Shown here: positions 11,085-17,416 of the stretch, in pieces
Numbering within the stretch: position 1 is the stretch's first letter
Layout of the letters: every line of letters begins with the position of its first letter
DNA from: JBJHBY01 sp050485745
Lineage (GTDB): Bacteria > Pseudomonadota > Gammaproteobacteria > Pseudomonadales > CAMLJR01
Direction of reading: 5' to 3'
Length of the DNA stretch: 17,416 bases
NCBI GenBank assembly: GCA_050485745.1
Contig: JBJHBY010000047.1
Coordinates: 1 to 17,416, forward strand
The notes under the pieces: generated by a model
Databases searched by the model: none
Told to the model about the DNA's origin: nothing
What the model saw: the letters and a program-made list of their open reading frames with translations, nothing else
Made by a program: the position numbers and the translations under genes

Positions 11085-11855
11085 TCAGTCGGCGCCGGCA
11101 GCCGCGTATTTAAGCACGATTTGCAGTCCGGCGGGCCCGTCTGCCGATGTCCCGGCCAGGGCCTGCAGTTGCCGCTGCACCCAGGGGCGGCGCGAGGCGA
11201 GGCCGTCGGCCCAGCGGATCGGCTCCGGCAGACGATAGCGCCGGCATTGATTGAGCACCTGGTCGATCGCGGTGTGCAAGCTGATGCGGTGGCCGATGGA
11301 CACGTACAGCGGATGAACACCACTGCGGCTGCGCAATACAGCGCCGATGATCTCCCCGTCGCCCCCACCGCCGGTATCGCGCAGGGGTACCCAGCTGCCC
11401 CGCGCCTCAGCCACCGGGCCGTGCTGGCCACACAGGCGGCTTTTGCCAACACCGATGGCAGGCAGTCCGGTGAGCAGACCGAGGTGGCAGGCGACGCCAA
11501 GGCGGCGCGGATGGGCCAGGCCCTGGCCGTCGCAGAGCAGCAGGTCCGGCGCTTGCTGCAGTTGGTCCAGGGCGGCAAGGATGGCAGGACACTCGCGAAA
11601 GGAGAGCAGCCCGGGAATATAGGGGAAGCGCGTGGGCTGGCGCACCAGTGCGACATCGACCAGCCGCCCATGCTGTGTGTCCAGCACCGCCACGGCAGCC
11701 CGCGTCACCCGGCCTCCGTCCTCGAAACCCACGTCCACCCCGGCGATGTGCTGGATCCGGCCCAGGCGATCACGCCGCTCAACCTGCGCCGCCAGCTCCC
11801 GCTGCAGGGTGATGGCCTCGGCGGGGCTCAGGTTCCATGGATGCTGCAGCGGCAT
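11085..11855 (-). CDS. nfi: Endonuclease V (deoxyinosine 3' endonuclease)
   Basis: This DNA repair enzyme nicks one base 3' of deaminated adenine (hypoxanthine) and related lesions. The 256 residues include 'HIAGVDVGFEDGG' with catalytic Asp41, the strand-separating wedge PYIPG (78-82), 'LLSFRECPAIL' with Glu88, 'LLLCDGQGLAHPRRLG' with Asp109, and 'YRLPEPIRWAD' near residue 207. These match the Asp/Glu/Asp metal site of the family. It is some 30 residues longer than the Escherichia coli protein, mainly at the C-terminus. I choose the ATG at 11855. The frame stays open to 12065, but that extension would translate the tandem repeats and has no homology. No strong ribosome-binding site is visible. 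It lies 60 bases upstream of gcvP in the same direction and is divergent from the Nudix gene. Confidence 0.93.
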   Translation of the reverse strand: MPLQHPWNLSPAEAITLQRELAAQVERRDRLGRIQHIAGVDVGFEDGGRVTRAAVAVLDTQHGRLVDVALVRQPTRFPYIPGLLSFRECPAILAALDQLQQAPDLLLCDGQGLAHPRRLGVACHLGLLTGLPAIGVGKSRLCGQHGPVAEARGSWVPLRDTGGGGDGEIIGAVLRSRSGVHPLYVSIGHRISLHTAIDQVLNQCRRYRLPEPIRWADGLASRRPWVQRQLQALAGTSADGPAGLQIVLKYAAAGAD

Positions 11856-11936
11856 GGGCGGGACGGGTTGGCTGGAGGTGGTCGGGCCATTGCAGCATGG
11901 CGGGTGCGGAGGGGCAAGGGTGGCAGGGGGGAAGGC

Positions 11937-12062
11937 GCGAGATGCGAGATGCGAAGCGCGAAACGCAAGACGCAAGACGCAAGACGCAAGACGCGAGACG
12001 CAAGACGCGAGACGCGAGACGCAGAATGGAAGTCGGAAGTCGGAAGTCGGAAGTCGGAAAGA
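11937..12062 (+). repeat. Microsatellite of 18 consecutive heptamers (GCRAGAY, then GGAAGTC)
   Basis: Eighteen 7-base units run in unbroken register. In order: GCGAGAT twice, GCGAAGC, GCGAAAC, GCAAGAC four times, GCGAGAC, GCAAGAC, GCGAGAC twice, GCAGAAT, GGAAGTC four times, GGAAAGA. The unit changes sequence halfway but keeps its length and phase, so the block looks like one slipped and diverged array rather than two elements. It fills the middle of the 314-base region between the divergent nfi and Nudix genes; with the hexamer block it explains most of that region. The remaining 11856-11936 is G-rich with no clear promoter for nfi. Confidence 0.95.
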
Positions 12063-12081
12063 CAAGAGGTCAAGAGTAAAA

Positions 12082-12123
12082 GCAAAGGCAAGGGCAAGGG
12101 CAAAGGCAAAGGCAAAGGCAAGA
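12082..12123 (+). repeat. Seven hexamers GCAARG next to the heptamer array
   Basis: GCAAAG, GCAAGG twice, GCAAAG three times and GCAAGA follow each other without a break, 19 bases after the heptamers. It ends 10 bases before the TACACT at 12134, so the position of any -35 element for the Nudix gene falls inside this array. Confidence 0.92.
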
Positions 12124-12133
12124 GTCGGGGGGC

Positions 12134-12139
12134 TACACT
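12134..12139 (+). promoter_or_regulatory. Possible -10 (TACACT) of the Nudix gene
   Basis: TACACTG lies 31 bases before the ATG at 12170. The place where a -35 would sit (about 12111-12116) is inside the GCAARG repeats and shows no consensus. Its identity to the elements at 5232 and 6224 is the main support. Confidence 0.35.
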
Positions 12140-12169
12140 GTAGTGAATTTCGGCAACAAGGGGTATGCC

Positions 12170-12739
12170 ATGTCGGATCATGCTGAGTGCGATGGCGAGG
12201 CCGTCGGTCCCTGGCGGCGGCTGTCCAGCCGCGTGGCCTATGAAAACCCCTGGATCCGCGTGCGGCACGACGAGGTAGTGACCCCCGCCGGCAGCCCGGG
12301 CATCTACGGCGTGGTGGAGTTCCGGCATCGCGCCATCGGCGTGATTCCGCTCGATGCGGAAGGCCATACCTGGCTGGTACGGCAGTTCCGCTACACCCTG
12401 GGTGAACCGAGTTGGGAAATCCCCATGGGCGGCGGCAAGCCCGGGGAGGACCCGCAGGACTGTGCCCGGCGCGAACTCGAGGAAGAAACCGGCCTGTGCG
12501 CAGGAGCGTGGCGTGAGCTGATGCGCCTGCATACCTCCAATTCCATTACCGACGAGAGCGCCGTGGTGTTCGTGGCGCGGGATCTCTCACCCGGCGCGAT
12601 GAATCTGGAAGACAGCGAGGCGGACCTCGAAGTGCTGCGTCTGCCATTGGCGGAGGCCGTGGACTGGGTTCGGCAGGGTCGCATTACCGATGCCGTTTCC
12701 TGCGCTGGCCTGTTACGTCTTTGGCTTGAGGTGGAGTGA
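12170..12739 (+). CDS. Nudix hydrolase, ADP-ribose pyrophosphatase-like
   Basis: This is a cytoplasmic Mg-dependent hydrolase of a nucleoside diphosphate linked to another moiety. The 189 residues contain a perfect Nudix box (Gx5Ex7REUxEExGU) at 87-109: Gly87, Glu93, Arg101-Glu102, Glu105-Glu106, Gly108. 'LVRQFRY' just before it and 'WEIPMGGG' leading into it are typical of the ADP-ribose pyrophosphatase/NudF-like branch, so ADP-ribose or a nucleotide sugar is the likely substrate. I choose the ATG at 12170 (AAGGGG six bases upstream) over an in-frame GTG at 12143, which lies only four bases after the -10-like TACACT. It is divergent from nfi across a microsatellite and convergent with greB across a REP pair. 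Confidence 0.92.
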   Translation: MSDHAECDGEAVGPWRRLSSRVAYENPWIRVRHDEVVTPAGSPGIYGVVEFRHRAIGVIPLDAEGHTWLVRQFRYTLGEPSWEIPMGGGKPGEDPQDCARRELEEETGLCAGAWRELMRLHTSNSITDESAVVFVARDLSPGAMNLEDSEADLEVLRLPLAEAVDWVRQGRITDAVSCAGLLRLWLEVE

Positions 12740-12762
12740 GCGGTCATGGGGAGGCGGAGACT

Positions 12763-12777
12763 GGAGACGCAAGACGC
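12763..12777 (+). repeat. Isolated fragment of the heptamer array after the Nudix gene
   Basis: Two heptamer units (GGAGAC GCAAGAC GC) lie 23 bases past the Nudix stop. Bases 12764-12778 match 11995-12009 of the array upstream of the gene exactly over 15 bases. The fragment abuts the left REP-like element. Confidence 0.85.
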
Positions 12778-12813
12778 GTAGGCTGGGTTAGCCGCGACGC
12801 GGCGTAACCAGCG
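12777..12813 (+). repeat. REP-like element with GTAG head (left copy)
   Basis: GTAG at 12778 is followed by an imperfect palindrome: GCTGGGTTA, GC-rich loop arms (GCCGC-GAC-GCGGC), then TAACCAGC. This head plus hairpin is the layout described for REP sequences mobilised by RAYT (TnpA-REP) transposases. It forms an inverted pair with 12910-12947. It lies between the ends of the convergent Nudix and greB genes, where its hairpin may also stop or protect transcripts. Confidence 0.8.
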
Positions 12814-12909
12814 TTCTCACCGCCATCTCATCTCGTACCGACGCTGCTCCGGAGTGCCTATGGAAAGCTTCGTGAGCGGCTCCCGGGAGCGGCCTGGCAC
12901 GGGTGGTGA

Positions 12910-12942
12910 CGCTGGGTTACGCGGCTGCGCCGCTAACCCAGC

Positions 12943-12947
<5 letters not shown>
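12910..12947 (-). repeat. REP-like element with GTAG head (right copy, inverted)
   Basis: Read on the minus strand this copy matches the left one: its first 16 bases are identical and the remainder differs by a few substitutions and one extra C. The hairpin arms GCTGGGTTA and TAACCCAGC are perfect here. The TAG of its CGTAGG head is the stop codon of greB (12943-12945). The 96 bases between the copies hold two small palindromes (CTCCGGAG at 12847, GCTCCCGGGAGC at 12879) and no gene. Confidence 0.82.
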
Positions 12948-13449
<502 letters not shown>

Positions 13450-13496
13450 GCTTCGGTTCCGGTGATGGTTGTGCGTCGGTCTGCGCGCCCGGCTGC

Positions 13497-13516
13497 GTTG
13501 CCAGCGCGATGGCAAC
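13497..13516. repeat. Inverted repeat GTTGCCA-6-TGGCAAC in the greB/M23 intergenic region
   Basis: Perfect 7-base arms with a 6-base centre lie 48 bases upstream of the greB start, between two divergent genes. It could be a repressor or activator site, but nothing identifies the regulator. Confidence 0.4.
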
Positions 13517-13606
13517 CCGGCATCATGGGCGCAGCTTCGACCTCGGCCCTGGCAAACTTTGCAGGGTTGGGCGCGAGACTGTATCGGGATCATGGGGGTT
13601 CGGGCA

Positions 13607-14449
13607 ATGGGGCGTGCGAGGTGTCTGCCGGTGATGTGGCCAGTGCTGTGTGCGGGCCTGCTGCTGGCCGTGCTGACGGGCACGACCGTTGCGCTGGAGC
13701 TGGACGTGGAGCCGCAGCAGGGCGCACTGGTGACGGGTCGCGTGGCGCCGGGTGCCGCCGTGTACCTGCGGGGTCAGCGCCTGCGGGTCACGGATGACGG
13801 CCACTTTGTGCTGGGTTTTGAGCGCGATGCGCCGCCCCGGCTGACCCTCGAGGTGCGCGAGCCGTCCGGTGAGCGGCGGCAGCACACCCTGGCGGTGTTG
13901 CAGCGCGACTACGATATCCAGCGTATCGAGGGTGTGCCCCAGCGTACCGTGACACCGCCAGCGGAGGACCTGGCCCGTATTCGCGAGGAGGCGGCCCGGG
14001 TGCGCCAGGCGCGGGACACCGACAGCGACCTGCCGCATTTCCTGCAGGGTTTCCAGTGGCCGCTCAGTGGCCGTATGACCAGTGTCTACGGCAGCCAGCG
14101 CATCTATAATGGCGAGCCGCGCAACCCGCACTTCGGAGTCGACATCGCCGCGCCCACCGGCACGCCGATCCAGGCGCCGGCGGACGGCGTGGTGACCCTG
14201 GCGGAGCCGGACCTGTACTTCTCCGGTGGCACGATCATTATCGACCACGGCTATGGTGTGTCGTCCACCTACCTGCACCTCAACCGTCTGTTGGTGGAGG
14301 AGGGTGATGCGGTGACTGCAGGTTCGGTGATCGGCGAGGTGGGCATGACCGGCCGCGCCACCGGCCCGCACCTGTGCTGGCGCATCAACTGGTATCAGGC
14401 GCGCCTCGACCCGAAACTGATCGCGGGGCCGATGCCGGCATCGCGCTGA
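13607..14449 (+). CDS. M23-family (LytM-type) metallopeptidase, exported
   Basis: This is a likely periplasmic or surface cell-wall endopeptidase. The 280 residues start with a signal sequence (MGRARC then a Leu/Ala core to about residue 29). A beta-rich region follows (about 31-100), then the linker 'QRIEGVPQRTVTPP' (106-118), a short charged helix, and the M23 domain (about 150-270). Zinc-site residues are visible: His175 and Asp179 in 'PHFGVDIAAPTGTP', His224 in 'TYLHLNRL', and His255 in 'TGPHLCWRI'. The usual second residue of the HxH motif, a zinc ligand, is Cys257; related proteins as I recall them have His or Asp here. The ATG at 13607 has GGGGG eight bases upstream; an ATG at 13592 is a possible alternative. 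It is divergent from greB and 87 bases ahead of the YcaR-like gene. Confidence 0.87.
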   Translation: MGRARCLPVMWPVLCAGLLLAVLTGTTVALELDVEPQQGALVTGRVAPGAAVYLRGQRLRVTDDGHFVLGFERDAPPRLTLEVREPSGERRQHTLAVLQRDYDIQRIEGVPQRTVTPPAEDLARIREEAARVRQARDTDSDLPHFLQGFQWPLSGRMTSVYGSQRIYNGEPRNPHFGVDIAAPTGTPIQAPADGVVTLAEPDLYFSGGTIIIDHGYGVSSTYLHLNRLLVEEGDAVTAGSVIGEVGMTGRATGPHLCWRINWYQARLDPKLIAGPMPASR

Positions 14450-14453
14450 CGCC

Positions 14454-14474
14454 ACTGGCCACTGGCGACTGGCT
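14454..14474 (+). repeat. Three tandem heptamers ACTGGC(C/G/T)
   Basis: ACTGGCC, ACTGGCG and ACTGGCT follow each other directly after the M23 stop codon. It is short and may be chance, but it is a further 7-base tandem in an intergenic gap of this window. Confidence 0.6.
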
Positions 14475-14536
14475 GATGGTTAATGAACAGAGCCCGGGCC
14501 AGGACCGGGCGAAAACAAAACACAGAGAGCAATCGA

Positions 14537-14725
14537 TTGGACAAGAAGCTGCTTGAAATCCTGGTGTGCCCGGTGACCAAGGCCCCGGTCGAATACGACG
14601 AGGCGCGGCAGGAGCTGTTGTGCCGTGCCAGTGGCCTGGCCTACCCGGTGCGCGACGGCATTCCGGTGATGCTGGAGAGTGAGGCGCGGACCCTGAGCCA
14701 GGAAGAGCGCGACGCCCTGCGCTGA
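14537..14725 (+). CDS. YcaR/Trm112-like small protein
   Basis: This 62-residue protein aligns along its whole length with Escherichia coli YcaR: 'LDKKLLEILVCPVTK', 'QELLCR', 'LAYPVRDGIPVMLESEAR'. In eukaryotes the Trm112 relatives activate methyltransferases; the bacterial role is not settled. The start is TTG at 14537, because homology begins exactly there (YcaR begins M-D-H-R-L-L-E-I). The in-frame ATG at 14483 would add an Arg-rich tail with no counterpart. Only a weak ribosome-binding site (AGAGAG) is seen. Cys11 and Cys29 are present but not the paired CxxC of zinc-ribbon members. In Escherichia coli the gene lies by lpxK-kdsB; here it sits between an M23 peptidase and alaS. Confidence 0.88.
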   Translation: MDKKLLEILVCPVTKAPVEYDEARQELLCRASGLAYPVRDGIPVMLESEARTLSQEERDALR

Positions 14726-14772
14726 GCGCGCCGGACCCCGGGCAGCCGTGGCCGGCCCCGGGTGGCATTCGC

Positions 14773-14778
14773 TATACT
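14773..14778 (+). promoter_or_regulatory. Possible -10 (TATACT) of the alaS promoter
   Basis: TATACT within TTCGCTATACTCGCA matches the -10 consensus at five of six positions, 110 bases before the alaS ATG. No good -35 is seen. Transcription would start near 14785, just before the hairpin at 14795. Confidence 0.45.
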
Positions 14779-14794
14779 CGCACCCCTGTTTATA

Positions 14795-14830
14795 CCGCGC
14801 GCCCGGCGACCCCCGGCGCGCGGTCTTGTT
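14795..14830 (+). terminator. Terminator-like hairpin in the alaS leader
   Basis: Perfect 9-base arms CCGCGCGCC (14795-14803) and GGCGCGCGG (14815-14823) with an 11-base loop are followed by TCTTGTT. It lies downstream of the TATACT at 14773 and about 58 bases before the alaS start, so it would be in the leader RNA if that promoter is used. It may simply terminate the YcaR-like transcript, act as an attenuator, or be a protein-binding palindrome. Confidence 0.5.
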
Positions 14831-14887
14831 GTGGCGGGGCGGACCCCGTCCTGACGCCGCCTTTCTCACATCGGGACACATCGCACC

Positions 14888-17416
14888 ATGAGTAGCCGCA
14901 TGACCAGCGCAGAACTTCGCGAGGCCTTCCTCGACTACTTCGCCCGCCAGGGCCATACCCGGGTGGCCAGCAGTTCGCTGGTGCCGGCGGACGACCCCAC
15001 GCTGCTGTTCACCAATGCCGGGATGGTGCAGTTCAAGGACGTGTTCCTCGGCCGCGAGCGCCGCGACTACAGCCGCGCGGCCAGCTCCCAGCGCTGCGTG
15101 CGTGCCGGCGGCAAGCACAATGACCTGGAGAACGTCGGCTACACCGCACGCCACCACACCTTTTTCGAGATGCTGGGCAACTTCAGCTTCGGCGACTACT
15201 TCAAGCGTGAGGCCATCCAGTACGCCTGGGAGTTCCTGACCTCGCAGGACTGGCTCGGCATCCCGGCCGAAAAACTCTGGGTGACCGTCTACGCCAGCGA
15301 CGACGAGGCCTATGGCTACTGGCGCGACGACATTGGCGTGCCGGTGGAGCGCATCGTGCGGATCGGCGACAACAAGGGTGCGCCCTACGCCTCGGACAAC
15401 TTCTGGTCGATGGGTGATACCGGCCCCTGCGGCCCCTGTACCGAGATCTTCTACGATCACGGCCCCGGGGTGGCGGGTGGCCCCCCCGGCTCGCCGGATG
15501 AAGACGGCGACCGCTACATCGAAATCTGGAACTGCGTGTTCATGCAGTTCAACCGCACTGCCGAGGGTGAGATGCTGCCCCTGCCCGCGCCCTCGGTGGA
15601 TACGGGCATGGGCCTGGAGCGCATCGCCGCGGTGATGCAGGGCGTGCACAGCAACTACGAGATCGACCTGTTCCAGGCGCTGATCGCCGCCGCCGCCCGG
15701 GAGACGGGCTGCGAGAACCGCGACAACCCCTCCCTCAAGGTGCTGGCGGACCATATTCGCGCCTGCGCCTTCCTGATGACCGACGGTGTCATCCCCGGCA
15801 ACGAGGGGCGTGGCTATGTGCTGCGCCGCATCATTCGTCGTGCCATCCGTCACGGCTACAAGCTGGGAGCGCGCAACGCCTTCTTCCACCGCATGGTGCC
15901 GGATCTGGTGGCGCAGATGGGCGCCGCCTACCCGGAGCTGGAGCAGGCCGCATCACGCGTTGCCGCGACCCTGCGCCAGGAGGAAGAACGTTTCTTCGAG
16001 ACCATCGACAATGGTATGGACATCCTCGAGGGTGCCCTGGCCGCTCTGGCGCAGGGCGCGCAGCTCGATGGCGAGACTGCTTTCAAGTTGCATGACACCT
16101 ACGGCTTTCCCCTCGACCTGACGGCGGATGTCTGCCGCGAGCGTGGTGTGAGCGTCGACGAGGCCGGGTTCGACGCGGCCATGGCGCGGCAGCGCGAGCA
16201 GGCGCGTGCGGCGGGCAAGTTCCGCATGGACGCCGCGCTGGAATACAGCGGCGCCAGCACCGCCTTCGAGGGCTATGAGCACCTCGAGGTGGCCGCGGCC
16301 CGGGTACTGGCCCTGTACGTCGATGGCACGGCGGTGGAGGTGCTGCAGGCGGGGCAGGCCGGTGTCGTGGTGCTGGATCGCACCCCGTTCTACGCCGAAT
16401 CCGGTGGTCAGGTGGGGGACAGCGGCGAACTGGTCGCCGGTGATGTCTGCACCACCCTGTTCGCGGTGCAGGATACGCGCAAGATCCAGGCCGACGTCTT
16501 CGGCCATCACGGCGAGTTGCGTGCCGGCTCCCTGGCGGTGGGTGATAGCGTCACCGCCCGGGTCGACGCCCTGCGCCGCCAGCGCACCATGCGCAACCAC
16601 TCGGTCACCCACATCATGCACAAGGCCCTGCGCGAGGTGCTCGGCGAGCACGTGCAGCAGAAGGGCTCCCTGGTGGATGCGGACAAGACCCGCTTCGACT
16701 TCGCCCACGGCGCGCCCCTGAGCCGTGACGAGATTACCCGCATTGAGATCATCGTCAACCGGGAGATCCTGGCCAACACCTCGACCCTGGCGCGGGTGCT
16801 GCCGCTGGCGGAAGCGCAGAAGACCGGCGCGCTGATGTTGTTTGGCGAGAAATACGGCGACGAGGTGCGGGTGCTGGATATCGGCAGCTCCCGCGAGCTG
16901 TGCGGCGGCACCCACGTGGCGCGCACCGGTGATATCGGCCTGTTCCGCATCGTCAGCGAGGGTGGTGTGGCTGCGGGCGTGCGCCGGGTCGAGGCGGTCA
17001 CCGGTGAGGTGGCCCTGGCGCTGGCCCAGCGCCAGGATGAAGCCCTGCAGGCGATTGCCGCTCAGCTCAAGGCACCCGTGGAGGATGCGCCGAAACGCCT
17101 GGTTCAGGTGCTGGACAACCTGCGCGGCCTGGAGAAGGAAGTGGCGCGGCTCAAAGCCAAGCTCGCCAGTAGCGCCGGCGGCGACCTCGCCAGCCAGGCC
17201 CGGGACGTGGATGGCGTCAAGGTGCTGGCTGCGGAGGTGCCCGGTGCGGATGCCAAGGCCCTGCGCGATACCGTGGACCAGCTCAAGAACAAACTCGGCT
17301 CCGCCGTCGTCCTGCTCGCCGCCGTGGAGGGCGACAAGGTGATACTGACCGCCGGTGTCACCGCGGACCTCACCAGCCGCCTCAAGGCCGGCGACCTGAT
17401 GCGCGAGGTTGCCACG
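14888..17416 (+). CDS. alaS: Alanyl-tRNA synthetase (3' end cut by the window)
   Basis: This enzyme charges tRNA-Ala with alanine and clears mis-charged Ser/Gly. 843 codons are present; the family is about 870-880 residues, so only the last 25-40 are missing. The class II core shows 'LLFTNAGMVQFKDVFLG', motif 2 'FFEMLGNFSFGDYFK' (about 93-106) and motif 3 'DTGMGLERIAAV' (about 238). The editing domain has the zinc set His571-x3-His575 ('NHSVTHIMHKAL') and Cys672-x3-His676 ('CGGTHVARTGDIG'). The C-terminal coiled-coil and DHHA1/C-Ala part starts after about 730 ('LRGLEKEVARLKAKL'). The ATG at 14888 is taken; the in-frame ATG at 14900 (MTSAELREAFL) fits family starts equally well. The leader carries a strong hairpin. 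Confidence 0.97.
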   Translation, partial: MSSRMTSAELREAFLDYFARQGHTRVASSSLVPADDPTLLFTNAGMVQFKDVFLGRERRDYSRAASSQRCVRAGGKHNDLENVGYTARHHTFFEMLGNFSFGDYFKREAIQYAWEFLTSQDWLGIPAEKLWVTVYASDDEAYGYWRDDIGVPVERIVRIGDNKGAPYASDNFWSMGDTGPCGPCTEIFYDHGPGVAGGPPGSPDEDGDRYIEIWNCVFMQFNRTAEGEMLPLPAPSVDTGMGLERIAAVMQGVHSNYEIDLFQALIAAAARETGCENRDNPSLKVLADHIRACAFLMTDGVIPGNEGRGYVLRRIIRRAIRHGYKLGARNAFFHRMVPDLVAQMGAAYPELEQAASRVAATLRQEEERFFETIDNGMDILEGALAALAQGAQLDGETAFKLHDTYGFPLDLTADVCRERGVSVDEAGFDAAMARQREQARAAGKFRMDAALEYSGASTAFEGYEHLEVAAARVLALYVDGTAVEVLQAGQAGVVVLDRTPFYAESGGQVGDSGELVAGDVCTTLFAVQDTRKIQADVFGHHGELRAGSLAVGDSVTARVDALRRQRTMRNHSVTHIMHKALREVLGEHVQQKGSLVDADKTRFDFAHGAPLSRDEITRIEIIVNREILANTSTLARVLPLAEAQKTGALMLFGEKYGDEVRVLDIGSSRELCGGTHVARTGDIGLFRIVSEGGVAAGVRRVEAVTGEVALALAQRQDEALQAIAAQLKAPVEDAPKRLVQVLDNLRGLEKEVARLKAKLASSAGGDLASQARDVDGVKVLAAEVPGADAKALRDTVDQLKNKLGSAVVLLAAVEGDKVILTAGVTADLTSRLKAGDLMREVAT

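Noticed and set aside
11856..12065. N-terminal extension of endonuclease V through the repeat array
   Set aside because: It would be translated microsatellite (RLASCV-type repeats) with no homology; the protein family starts near 11855.
11937..12123. CRISPR array
   Set aside because: Units are 6-7 bases with no spacers and no cas genes nearby; it is a microsatellite.
12143..12169. GTG start of the Nudix gene nine codons earlier
   Set aside because: It lies four bases after the -10-like element and has no Shine-Dalgarno, while the ATG at 12170 has AAGGGG at good spacing.
14500..14725. Missing second Cys of a CxxC in the YcaR-like protein as a defect
   Set aside because: Many bacterial members, as I recall them, carry CPVTK-type sequence here; it is likely normal variation.
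14734..14763. GC-rich stem (CCCGGG twice) after the YcaR-like gene as an intrinsic terminator
   Set aside because: The pairing is imperfect and there is no T-run after it; the hairpin at 14795 is the better candidate.
14480..15889. 469-codon minus-strand frame over the YcaR-like gene and alaS
   Set aside because: Antisense to alaS and its leader, no family resemblance, no ribosome-binding site.

Overview
The window is GC-rich, densely packed DNA from a gammaproteobacterium. This is inferred from the gene families: an HmuSTUV-type heme operon led by hemP, GreB, a YcaR/Trm112-like protein, a single-chain glycine decarboxylase, bacterial endonuclease V and AlaRS. I cannot name a genus. The content is mostly core metabolism plus one iron-acquisition locus. 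I see no phage, integrase, transposase, CRISPR, tRNA or rRNA.

Positions 1-5288 are a heme-uptake locus. The 3' end of a TonB-dependent outer-membrane receptor (+) converges on a minus-strand operon hemP-hmuS-hmuT-hmuU-hmuV. The operon is read from a near-consensus sigma70 promoter whose -10 lies inside a strong Fur box (5116-5134). The receptor would take heme across the outer membrane, HmuT would bind it in the periplasm, HmuUV would import it, and HmuS would bind or degrade it in the cytoplasm.

Positions 5288-8082 hold two plus-strand membrane transporters: an AEC-family carrier with a TTG start, and an SLC13/DASS-type permease with two central TrkA-C domains. The permease meets gcvP tail to tail with overlapping stop codons. 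Positions 8079-11855 (minus) are gcvP (glycine decarboxylase) and, just upstream, nfi (endonuclease V).

Positions 11856-12950 are the most unusual stretch. The nfi/Nudix divergent intergenic region carries a compound microsatellite of 18 heptamers followed by 7 hexamers. After the Nudix gene there is a fragment of the same heptamer array, directly abutting an inverted pair of REP-like elements with GTAG heads. The second REP supplies the stop codon of greB. Beyond this lie greB (minus), an M23 peptidase with a Cys in place of a zinc-ligand residue (+), a YcaR/Trm112-like small protein with a TTG start (+), and alaS (+), which has a hairpin in its leader and runs off the window end.

I found no convincing new multi-gene system. 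The points worth a second look are the repeat architecture around the Nudix gene, the greB stop codon inside a REP, the M23 active-site substitution, and the possible alaS leader control.
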